NCBI GenBank assembly: GCA_034429695.1
Contig: DAOUGC010000076.1
Location: forward strand, 1-6,940
Source: DAOUGC01 sp034429695
GTDB lineage: Bacteria > Chloroflexota > Anaerolineae > Anaerolineales > Anaerolineaceae
Length of the DNA: 6,940 nt
Direction: 5' to 3'
The position numbers and the translations under genes were made by a program. Every line of letters starts with the position of its first letter. Position 1 is the first letter of the stretch. The notes under the pieces were generated by a model. The model did not search any database, was not told where the DNA came from, and saw only the letters and a list, made by a program, of their open reading frames with translations. Shown in pieces: positions 1 through 5,690 of the stretch.

Positions 1-318
1 GGTATTGGTTGGGGGTATTGTATTGGTCGCCGTTGGTGTGAGTGTGGCGGTGGATGTTGGCGATGCAGTGGGGGTCAGGGTGAGGCTGGGTGTAAAGGTC
101 GGCGGCAGCGGTTGAAAGGGGGTGCGGGTCGCGGTGGCTGCCATACCGATCTGATCGCCGGGTTGTGGGGGCGACGCCGCAGGAAGCCCGGAAACCCAGG
201 CAATGATACGGGTACTGTAGCGCAGATAAAGAAAGACGAAAACCGTCAGACTGCCGATGAGCATTACACCCAACACTGCAGCCAGCAGCCACTGCCAGTT
301 AAACGCCCTGGACTTCAT
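1..318 (-). CDS. Membrane-anchored protein with Thr/Pro-rich stalk (partial, N-terminal 106 residues)
   Basis: The reading frame stays open from an ATG at 318 to the window edge, so the C-terminus is missing. The start MKSRAFNWQW is followed by one hydrophobic segment at about residues 9-32 (WQWLLAAVLGVMLIGSLTVF and onward). A short basic and aromatic stretch follows, then from about residue 62 a low-complexity Thr/Pro/Ala/Ser region with repeated TPT, TAT and TPTA units. This reads as a signal anchor or uncleaved signal peptide with an extracytoplasmic stalk. Such TP-rich stalks are common in Anaerolineae surface proteins and usually carry a folded domain further on, which lies outside the window. 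The start lies 17 bases after the stop of the upstream lipoprotein gene, with an AGG about 8 bases before it, so the two are probably cotranscribed. Function is not recognised. The frame and topology are well supported; the role is open. Confidence 0.75.
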   Translation of the reverse strand, partial: MKSRAFNWQWLLAAVLGVMLIGSLTVFVFLYLRYSTRIIAWVSGLPAASPPQPGDQIGMAATATRTPFQPLPPTFTPSLTLTPTASPTSTATLTPTATNTIPPTNT

Positions 319-335
319 GCGTGTGCCTCATTGAT

Positions 336-914
336 TCAGGGCTGCTCGCTGCCCACGATTATCTCAATGTAAAAGATGTCGCCGAACGCCTGCCCTTGAG
401 GATTGAACGCCTGCCATGCACTGCGGTAAGTGCCGGGTTCTGTGGGGGCGGTAAACACAATTCGAATGATCGGCCGTGACCCGGCGCGAGCCGGGAACAT
501 GGTCTGCGCTGAGGTGACATTGAGTTCGGGTCCCTCGACTTTTTGCAGGGTGTAACTGGCATCCCAGTTGCAGGTGCCGGCGTTTTCCACTTCCCAGCGT
601 TTATCGAGGGTGGCTCCCGGAACGACGACCGTACCATCGGGGATGGTGACATCGCTGATGAAAACCAGTTGATCGGTGCAATCTGCGGGTGATGCGCCGG
701 ATGCCTGTTCGCCGGTTTCGCCGGAGGGCTGTTCTGCACCTGCCTGTCCTTCGTCTTCGGCGCTCACCTGTTGAGCAGCGGGAGCCAGAGTGGGTGGACG
801 GTAAACCGGTTCCTTCTCGGCGGACGGCGCCTGACGGGTGGGTGCAAAGGAACACCCGGCTGCCAGCAGCAGGACGGGGAACAGGATCAGTTTGCAGAGT
901 TTGCGAGTGTTCAT
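336..914 (-). CDS. Lipoprotein with C-terminal NBR1-type Ig-like domain
   Basis: A 192-residue protein. Residues 1-21 form a lipoprotein signal peptide: MNTRKLCK, a hydrophobic stretch LILFPVLL, then lipobox LAAGC with the lipidated Cys at position 21. Residues 22-80 are a Pro/Ala/Glu/Gly-rich flexible linker. Residues about 82-187 resemble the NBR1 Ig-like (FW) domain: DVTIPDGTVVVPGA, then KRWEVENAGTCNW (Trp107, Trp117), then GTYRSAWQAF (Trp167), ending GQAFGDIFYIEIIV. In bacteria this beta-sandwich sits on cell-surface proteins and is thought to mediate binding; no ligand is known here. Start choice: ATG 914 gives a classic lipoprotein signal. ATG 932 adds six residues and is possible, with AGG near -12. 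The TTG at 983 adds an unlikely tail. The gene follows recA in the same direction but behind a strong terminator, so it needs its own promoter, which I could not identify confidently. The next gene starts 17 bases downstream. Confidence 0.85.
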   Translation of the reverse strand: MNTRKLCKLILFPVLLLAAGCSFAPTRQAPSAEKEPVYRPPTLAPAAQQVSAEDEGQAGAEQPSGETGEQASGASPADCTDQLVFISDVTIPDGTVVVPGATLDKRWEVENAGTCNWDASYTLQKVEGPELNVTSAQTMFPARAGSRPIIRIVFTAPTEPGTYRSAWQAFNPQGQAFGDIFYIEIIVGSEQP

Positions 915-1020
915 CAGGCGGTTCCAATCCATAGTGTACACGACCTGTGAAAAAATGGAAAGTAAGTATTCACATGGGTGCAAGAAGGAAGCCAGGTGCT
1001 CACCAGCGGTTGCGGATAAG

Positions 1021-1052
1021 AAAAACCCCCGGGTTGAAGTGAAGCCCGGGGG
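1021..1052 (-). terminator. Intrinsic terminator of recA
   Basis: CCCCCGGG at 1026-1033 and CCCGGGGG at 1045-1052 form a perfect 8-bp GC stem with an 11-base loop. Read on the minus strand, the stem is followed at once by five T (plus-strand AAAAA at 1021-1025). It begins 26 bases past the recA stop codon, the position expected for the recA terminator, and insulates recA from the lipoprotein gene. Confidence 0.9.
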
Positions 1053-1078
1053 ATTGGTTTGATCAGGCGGAAAGCGGA

Positions 1079-2173
<1,095 letters not shown>

Positions 2174-2253
2174 TATCTTTCTACTCCTGTATCTTGTCTT
2201 TGGTGAATATATTATATCGTATCGGTCCAAATGCAGAGCAATGGCTTGAAATA

Positions 2254-2281
2254 ATTATAGTACATTTGTTCAAATGGTCAA
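2254..2281 (-). promoter_or_regulatory. Sigma70-type promoter of recA
   Basis: On the minus strand, TTGACC (plus 2276-2281; 5 of 6 to the -35 consensus) is followed by a 16-base spacer and a perfect TATAAT (plus 2254-2259). The predicted transcript start is near 2247, giving a leader of about 73 bases before the recA ATG at 2173. A second TATAAT on the same strand (plus 2211-2216) has no good -35 partner. Confidence 0.85.
2260..2276 (-). promoter_or_regulatory. Candidate SOS (LexA) operator in the recA promoter spacer
   Basis: The spacer between -35 and -10 holds a perfect 14-base palindrome, CATTTG-AA-CAAATG (2263-2276). The overlapping minus-strand stretch GAACAAATGTAC (2260-2271) fits the Gram-positive-type LexA box GAAC-N4-GTTC with one mismatch. 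A repressor bound here would block RNA polymerase directly. recA is a standard LexA target in many bacteria. The palindrome is seen; its assignment to LexA is inference, since no lexA gene is in the window and I do not know this organism's box. Confidence 0.5.
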
Positions 2282-2365
2282 GAGATTGGGGAAAAGTGGT
2301 GAAAGCCCGGCTGAAGGGGTGGCAGGGCGGGCCGGATCTGGGTAGAATGACAGCGGAGGTGAAAC

Positions 2366-3358
2366 ATGGATACAGTTCGCCTGGGCTCCACCGGGATGCA
2401 GGTTTCAAAATTGTGTTTTGGCACCATGTCTTTTGGCGGCGACGCTGATGAGGCAATGTCAGAAAAACTCTACCGGCGCTGCCGTGAAGCCGGGATCAAC
2501 TTCTTTGATTGCGCCAATACCTACGCCGGCGGGCGGAGTGAGGAAATTCTGGGCAGGTTGATTGCGCCTGAGCGTGACCGGGTGGTGATCACCAGCAAGG
2601 TGTATTTCCCAACAAGTGATGATGTGAATGCGCGCGGGGCTTCGCGGCGCAACATCATGAGCGCTCTGGAAGCCAGCCTGCGCCGTTTAAATACCGACCG
2701 GCTGGATATTTATTTCATCCATCGTTTTGATGAAAACACCCCTTTGGAGGAAACCCTGCGCGCGCTGGATGACCTGGTGCAGGCGGGCAAGGTGCTTTAC
2801 CCTGCGGCAAGCAATTTTGCGGCATGGCAGGTCAGCAAAGCCCTGGGCATATCAGCGCTGCACCACTGGGCGCGTTTTGAGTGCCTGCAGCCCATGTACA
2901 ACCTGGTCAAGCGCCAGGCGGAGGTCGAGATCCTGCCGATGGCCAAAGCTGAAGGTCTGGGCGTCATTCCTTACAGCCCACTGGGTGGAGGATTGTTGAG
3001 CGGAAAGTACGGAATGGGCCGCCGACCGGAGGAAGGCAGACTGACCGAAAACCGCATGTACATGACCCGCTATGGTGATGACTGGATGTACGAAACGGCT
3101 GACCGATTTACACAATATGCCAGGGAACACGGCTGGGGTCCGGCTGCGCTGGCGGTGGCATGGGTGATGAGCCACCCGGCGGTTACAGCGCCCATCCTGG
3201 GAGCGCGCAACCTGGAACAATTGGAAGGCTCCATTAAGGCGGTTGAGATCCCCATGACCGCTGAACTGCGGGCGGAGATCAGCCTGCTATCGCCTGAACC
3301 TCCGCCAGCCACCGACCGAAATGAGGAGCGCACAGCGCACCAGTACATGAAGAAATAA
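2366..3358 (+). CDS. Aldo/keto reductase
   Basis: A 330-residue aldo/keto reductase, full length for the family. These cytoplasmic (beta/alpha)8-barrel enzymes reduce carbonyl groups using NAD(P)H. The catalytic tetrad is complete: Asp48 (FFDCANTY), Tyr53, Lys78 (ITSKVY) and His119 (YFIHR). Nicotinamide contacts typical of the family are visible at Ser149-Asn150 and Gln175. The phosphate and adenine-binding segments are SPLGGGLLSGKY (204-215) and LGARNLEQLEGSI (278-290). Residues 18-25 (FGTMSFGG) and 54-57 (AGGR) put it in the large group that includes YajO-like and voltage-channel beta-subunit-like members. The natural substrate cannot be inferred. ATG 2366 has GGAGGTG just upstream (2355-2361). 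The gene is divergent from recA with 192 bases between them; I found no convincing plus-strand promoter there. It is followed by its own terminator, so it is likely a single-gene unit. Confidence 0.93.
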   Translation: MDTVRLGSTGMQVSKLCFGTMSFGGDADEAMSEKLYRRCREAGINFFDCANTYAGGRSEEILGRLIAPERDRVVITSKVYFPTSDDVNARGASRRNIMSALEASLRRLNTDRLDIYFIHRFDENTPLEETLRALDDLVQAGKVLYPAASNFAAWQVSKALGISALHHWARFECLQPMYNLVKRQAEVEILPMAKAEGLGVIPYSPLGGGLLSGKYGMGRRPEEGRLTENRMYMTRYGDDWMYETADRFTQYAREHGWGPAALAVAWVMSHPAVTAPILGARNLEQLEGSIKAVEIPMTAELRAEISLLSPEPPPATDRNEERTAHQYMKK

Positions 3359-3364
3359 GCACCG

Positions 3365-3398
3365 TCTGCCCCGGTCAGTTTTCCGGGGCGGATTTTTT
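3365..3398 (+). terminator. Intrinsic terminator of the aldo/keto reductase gene
   Basis: CTGCCCCGG (3366-3374) pairs with CCGGGGCGG (3383-3391), with one G-T wobble and an 8-base loop TCAGTTTT. T3365 can also pair with A3392. Six T follow at 3393-3398. It starts seven bases after the stop codon and separates the gene from the glutamine synthetase leader promoter. Confidence 0.9.
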
Positions 3399-3451
3399 CA
3401 TGGGGGGCAAATCACGGATTGACCATGTGGATGGGAAAATAAAAAAGGGTA

Positions 3452-3481
3452 TTGACTCACTTGCAGATAATATGATACTAT
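3452..3481 (+). promoter_or_regulatory. Probable promoter of the glutamine synthetase leader
   Basis: TTGACT at 3452-3457 matches the -35 consensus in 5 of 6 positions. The -10 could be GATACT (3474-3479, spacer 16) or TACTAT (3476-3481, spacer 18). The second is preceded by TG at 3473-3474, giving an extended -10. Transcription would start near 3487, about 360 bases before the gene, so the whole folded leader would be transcribed. The -35 is clear; the exact -10 is uncertain. Confidence 0.65.
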
Positions 3482-3516
3482 CTCTCAAGTTATTTCCAAT
3501 TGAATAGCGGAGAATT

Positions 3517-3706
3517 AGCGGCTGAGCCTCGCATGGGCGAGGTAACGAGGTGGAGGTTTCCCTCTGCGAAGAGGGATTAACACCATCACCGGGAAACCGG
3601 TGGGTGGAAAATCGAAGGATCAGCGGATGCCTCCGGAGCCTGGTCACAGACTCCTTTCTCCTTCCGAAATAAGCGCGGGCTGAAACCCGGTGGGTGACCA
3701 TCGGAA
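3517..3706 (+). ncRNA. Possible glmS-ribozyme-like RNA core
   Basis: Within the leader, several blocks recall the glmS self-cleaving ribozyme in the same order. They are A-GCG at 3517-3520 (where glmS has its cleavage site A|GCGCC), a short P1-like hairpin (3526-3543), ACGAGGTGGAGGTTT (3545-3559; glmS has ACGAGG..GGGGTTT), ATCGA (3611-3615), and CGGATG then CTCC and GG (3624-3636). A glmS P3-like hairpin with a loop-to-downstream pseudoknot follows (3635-3654 with 3694-3700). Differences: 51 bases (3560-3610, two GNRA hairpins) separate the TTT and ATCGA that are adjacent in known glmS RNAs, the cleavage-site helix would have a bulged G or a shifted register, and the 3' helices differ. The comparison is from memory. 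It could be a divergent glmS ribozyme, a relative that no longer cleaves, or a chance likeness in a new class. Confidence 0.4.
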
Positions 3707-3785
3707 CAGGGCAGCGCAGTGACCCGACCGACCGTCTGGTGGTTGGATGTTGTGGAAGGGCAGCCCGCTTTTTGCATTGTATTTT

Positions 3786-3813
3786 AACAGGCATGCCCGG
3801 CATGCCTGTTTTT
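3786..3813 (+). terminator. Leader terminator (attenuator) before glutamine synthetase
   Basis: AACAGGCATGC (3786-3796) pairs perfectly over 11 bp with GCATGCCTGTT (3800-3810) around a CCG loop. The 3' end runs into a T-rich tract (3809-3818, TTTTTATTTT). It lies between the promoter and the gene, with the Shine-Dalgarno only 25 bases past the T run, so read-through must be allowed for the gene to be expressed from the upstream promoter. This is the strongest single sign of attenuation here. Confidence 0.88.
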
Positions 3814-3848
3814 ATTTTAATCCGTGGCAAAACCACTCAGGAGGAAGC

Positions 3849-5189
3849 ATGGACGCAAAGGAATTGTTGGAACGAGTAAAGGCAGACGATATTCAGTTTC
3901 TTGCCTTCCAGTTCACCGATGTCAATGGAACCGTGAAGAGTTTGGACATGCCCGTTGGGCAACTGGCCGGTGCGCTGGAAAACGGCATCTGGTTCGATGG
4001 TTCATCCGTGGAAGGTTTCTCCCGTATTCAGGAAAGCGACATGCACCTGGAAGTTGACCCGGAAACCTACGCGGTGCTGCCGTGGTCGCTGCCAGGTCAG
4101 CGGCGCGCGCGCCTGTTCTGCGATATTTTTACGCCGGATGGCGCTCCATTTGCGGGCGACCCACGCGGTGCGCTCAAGCGCATTCTGGCGAAGATCAAGG
4201 AACGCGGTTGGACCTTCAATGTTGGTCCTGAGCCTGAGTTTTTCCTGTTCCGCAAGAACGGCGACAAGGCACCGGTTCACCCGGTTCCGCATGATGTGGG
4301 TGGTTATTTTGACTTCTCATCGGATGACGAAGCCGTGCGGGTTCGCAACGAATTGATGGCCGCGCTGATCAGCATGGGCCTGGACGTTGAGGTTGGCCAT
4401 CACGAAGTGGCGCTTGGTCAGCACGAAATTGATTTTCGTTTTGCAGACGCACTGCGCGCTGCCGACAACGTTTTGACTTTAAAGTACACGGTCAAAGCCA
4501 TTGCCGCGCAGCACGGGCTGATCGCTTCCTTCATGCCCAAGCCGATCTTTGGACAGAATGGCTCAGGTATGCACTGCCACCAGTCCATTTCTGACCAGAA
4601 TGGGAATAATCTGTTCTTTGATGGCGATGACCCCTTTAAATTGTCCCGGATGGCGTATGGCTTCATCGGCGGTCAATTGAAGCACGCGCGCGGCATGTCG
4701 GCGGTGCTGGCTCCCACGGTCAACTCCTACAAACGTCTGGTTCCGGGGTATGAAGCGCCCGTGTACATCGGTTGGGCGCAGACCAACCGTTCCGCACTGA
4801 TCCGCATCCCGCGCTTCAATAAGGGCATGGACAAAGCGGTGCGCGCCGAACTGCGCTGCCCCGATCCTTCCTGCAATCCGTATCTGGCTTTTGCCGTCAT
4901 CCTGGCTGCCGGATTGGATGGCATTGAAAAAGCCATGACCCCACCGGATGCCCTTAACAACATCAACATCTATGAGCTGACAGAAAATGAGCGCAAGTCC
5001 ATGGGCATTGATTCATTGCCTGGTTCATTGGCCGAAGCCCTGACAGAACTGGACAGGGACTCTGTGGTGTGCGAAGCGCTTGGCCCCACGCTGTATGAGG
5101 CATTTGTGCGTGCCCGTACCGCCGAGTGGGAGACGTATCGTATCAGTGTAACCGACTGGGAGATTGAACGGTACATGGAACAGGTATAA
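3849..5189 (+). CDS. glnA: Glutamine synthetase, class I (GSI-alpha type)
   Basis: A 446-residue class I glutamine synthetase, close to the 444 residues of the Bacillus enzyme. It makes glutamine from glutamate, ammonia and ATP, usually as a cytoplasmic dodecamer. The N-terminal beta-grasp domain (about 15-100) carries FDGSSVEGFSRIQESDM (49-65). The catalytic domain shows metal ligands in GPEPEFFLF (Glu128, Glu130), GHHEVALGQHEID (Glu186, Glu193), NGSGMHCH (His242) and the Glu334/Arg336 region. The flexible loop NSYKRLVPGYEAPVY holds the gate Glu302. The RCPDPSCNPYLAFA stretch replaces the adenylylation-loop region. Length and the absence of the 25-residue insert and adenylylation Tyr point to GSI-alpha. 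Arg59 aligns with Bacillus Arg62, which is linked to glutamine feedback, so feedback inhibition is plausible. ATG 3849 is set by a perfect AGGAGG at 3839-3844. An upstream in-frame start at 3747 would cross the leader terminator and is rejected. Expression is probably set by the structured leader. Confidence 0.97.
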   Translation: MDAKELLERVKADDIQFLAFQFTDVNGTVKSLDMPVGQLAGALENGIWFDGSSVEGFSRIQESDMHLEVDPETYAVLPWSLPGQRRARLFCDIFTPDGAPFAGDPRGALKRILAKIKERGWTFNVGPEPEFFLFRKNGDKAPVHPVPHDVGGYFDFSSDDEAVRVRNELMAALISMGLDVEVGHHEVALGQHEIDFRFADALRAADNVLTLKYTVKAIAAQHGLIASFMPKPIFGQNGSGMHCHQSISDQNGNNLFFDGDDPFKLSRMAYGFIGGQLKHARGMSAVLAPTVNSYKRLVPGYEAPVYIGWAQTNRSALIRIPRFNKGMDKAVRAELRCPDPSCNPYLAFAVILAAGLDGIEKAMTPPDALNNINIYELTENERKSMGIDSLPGSLAEALTELDRDSVVCEALGPTLYEAFVRARTAEWETYRISVTDWEIERYMEQV

Positions 5190-5212
5190 AGCCAATCACT
5201 CTGAGGGAGAAG

Positions 5213-5243
5213 AAAAGGGCCGCGCAGAATCTCTGTGCGGCCC
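5213..5243. terminator. Bidirectional terminator between convergent genes
   Basis: GGGCCGCGCAGA (5217-5228) pairs with TCTGTGCGGCCC (5232-5243) over 12 bp with one G-T wobble and a three-base loop ATC. For the minus-strand gene ending at 5266, the hairpin is followed by TTTT (plus AAAA at 5213-5216), a good U tract. For glutamine synthetase (stop at 5189), the downstream side is CCGGCTTTATATT, a weaker tract. It probably serves both genes. Confidence 0.8.
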
Positions 5244-5265
5244 CCGGCTTTATATTGAATATCGG

Positions 5266-5463
5266 TTAACCGCCCATGATCACGGCGATCAATTTAATTT
5301 CATCACCATCATGCAGCAGGTCATCGTGTGACAGCATTTCGCCATCACGGATCACCAGATAGGACTCGGGTGGAAAGCCCAGCCGGGTGAGGGCATCATC
5401 AACGCGGATTTCGGCAGCATCCAGGTTGATCTTTTGTTTGCGGTGAATGATCACAATTGGCAT
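5266..5463 (-). CDS. Ubiquitin-like sulfur carrier (ThiS/MoaD/TtuB type)
   Basis: A 65-residue beta-grasp protein ending in Gly-Gly (AVIMGG), the hallmark of sulfur carriers activated as C-terminal thiocarboxylates. The order of elements fits the family: strand MPIVIIHRKQKINL, helix region VDDALTRLGF (21-30), strand SYLVIRDGEMLSHDDLL (34-50), then GDEIKLIAVIMGG. From memory, the second half (LTRLGFPPESYLVIRDGEML) resembles Thermus TtuB, which supplies sulfur for 2-thiouridine in tRNA and is also conjugated to proteins, more than it resembles MoaD or ThiS. No thiF/moeB-like activator, ttuA, thiG or moaE is present nearby, so the pathway cannot be assigned. ATG 5463 has GGGGA about 7 bases upstream. 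The extension from a TTG at 5580 adds an unrelated tail and is rejected. A TACAAT (plus 5494-5499) upstream could be a -10, but its -35 is weak. The gene converges on glutamine synthetase. Confidence 0.87.
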   Translation of the reverse strand: MPIVIIHRKQKINLDAAEIRVDDALTRLGFPPESYLVIRDGEMLSHDDLLHDGDEIKLIAVIMGG

Positions 5464-5517
5464 GGTTGTTCCCCACGGTCTCTCAGGATGAGAATTGTAC
5501 TGGATATGGCAACGCGG

Positions 5518-5578
5518 GGAAAGGCACCCGGAAAACCGGCGCACCGCAACAATTTTGCCGGTTGGGTGGTTCCCTTCC
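5518..5578. repeat. Long imperfect inverted repeat in divergent intergenic region
   Basis: Nested arms are AACCGGC 5534-5540 with GCCGGTT 5557-5563, CACCC 5525-5529 with GGGTG 5564-5568, and GGAAAGG 5518-5524 with CCCTTCC 5572-5578 (6 of 7). A GGAA bulge lies on one side, a GTT bulge on the other, and the loop is 16 bases. It lies upstream of the sulfur-carrier gene and before the FHA promoter. It lacks a T tract on either strand, so it is not a standard terminator. It could be a leader hairpin of the minus-strand gene or an operator region. Confidence 0.5.
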
Positions 5579-5592
5579 ATGCAATGTTATGT

Positions 5593-5615
5593 ATAATTAA
5601 TTCGTTGGTAATTAT
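5593..5615. repeat. AT-rich inverted repeat, possible operator
   Basis: ATAATTA (5593-5599) and TAATTAT (5609-5615) are perfect inverted copies separated by nine bases. They lie 13 bases upstream of the -35 of the FHA gene promoter, in the shared divergent region. Half-site spacing of about one and a half helical turns suits a dimeric regulator, but AT-rich palindromes also occur by chance. Confidence 0.35.
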
Positions 5616-5627
5616 CCCTTCCATTGT

Positions 5628-5654
5628 TTGACAAGCAATACTTCTCGCTATAAA
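5628..5654 (+). promoter_or_regulatory. Sigma70-type promoter of the FHA gene
   Basis: A perfect TTGACA at 5628-5633 is followed by TATAAA at 5649-5654 with a 15-base spacer, or by TAAACT at 5651-5656 with a 17-base spacer. Transcription would start near 5661, about 30 bases before the ATG, leaving room for the AGGAGG at 5679-5684. Confidence 0.75.
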
Positions 5655-5690
5655 CTAAAGAAACAGAGCATTATCCAAAGGAGGAATTAT

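Larger units (their letters stand above)
3487..3813 (+). promoter_or_regulatory. Structured attenuator leader upstream of glutamine synthetase (riboswitch-like)
   Basis: No credible protein gene lies in this stretch, but it is dense in exact helices. Helices seen: GCUGA 3521-3525 with UCAGC 3620-3624; CCUCGC 3527-3532 with GCGAGG 3537-3542; GGAGG 3552-3556 with CCUCC 3630-3634. Two hairpins are capped by GNRA tetraloops: 3559-3576 (loop GCGA) and 3581-3606 (loop GAAA). Then come GGAG 3635-3638 with CUCC 3651-3654, UUCCGA 3662-3667 with UCGGAA 3701-3706, and a 7-bp pairing of that hairpin's loop UGGUCAC 3641-3647 with GUGACCA 3694-3700, which would be a pseudoknot. A strong terminator (3786-3813) closes the leader before the gene. 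Promoter, folded RNA, terminator and gene in this order is the layout of a transcription-attenuating riboswitch. The ligand is not known. I see no T-box antiterminator motif (TGGNACCGCG). Confidence 0.75.

Noticed and set aside
112..372. Plus-strand 86-residue frame opposite the TP-stalk gene
   Set aside because: It is low-complexity Gly/Arg coding created by the complement of Thr/Pro codons, with no ribosome binding site. The minus-strand frame has a clear membrane anchor and operon spacing.
2211..2216. Second recA -10 box (TATAAT on the minus strand)
   Set aside because: The hexamer is perfect, but no acceptable -35 lies 15-19 bases upstream; the best, TTGCTC at spacing 19, matches only 3 of 6.
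2174..2230. 19-residue N-terminal extension of RecA from TTG 2230
   Set aside because: It would be translated from within the recA leader without a ribosome binding site. ATG 2173 has AGGAG and matches RecA N-termini.
2343..2348. TAGAAT as -10 of the aldo/keto reductase gene
   Set aside because: No -35 is present at the right spacing, and the transcript would start at the ribosome binding site.
3487..3813. T-box, RNase P RNA, tmRNA or cobalamin riboswitch in the glutamine synthetase leader
   Set aside because: The T-box antiterminator TGGNACCGCG, the RNase P GAGGAAAGT and ACAGAAA boxes, the tmRNA ends and the cobalamin GCCACTG box are all absent on reading the stretch.
3375..3836. Minus-strand 153-residue open frame antisense to the leader
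   Set aside because: It has no recognisable family, its composition mirrors the leader helices, and it spans two strong plus-strand terminators. It is best explained as a shadow of the structured RNA.
3694..3879. Leader peptide or N-terminal extension of glutamine synthetase (frames starting at 3694 or 3747)
   Set aside because: Both cross the leader terminator and lack a ribosome binding site. The perfect AGGAGG at 3839-3844 fixes the start at 3849, which gives the family-typical N-terminus.
5464..5580. 39-residue N-terminal extension of the sulfur carrier from TTG 5580
   Set aside because: It reads through the intergenic inverted repeat and has no family counterpart. The 65-residue form from ATG 5463 matches the usual size.
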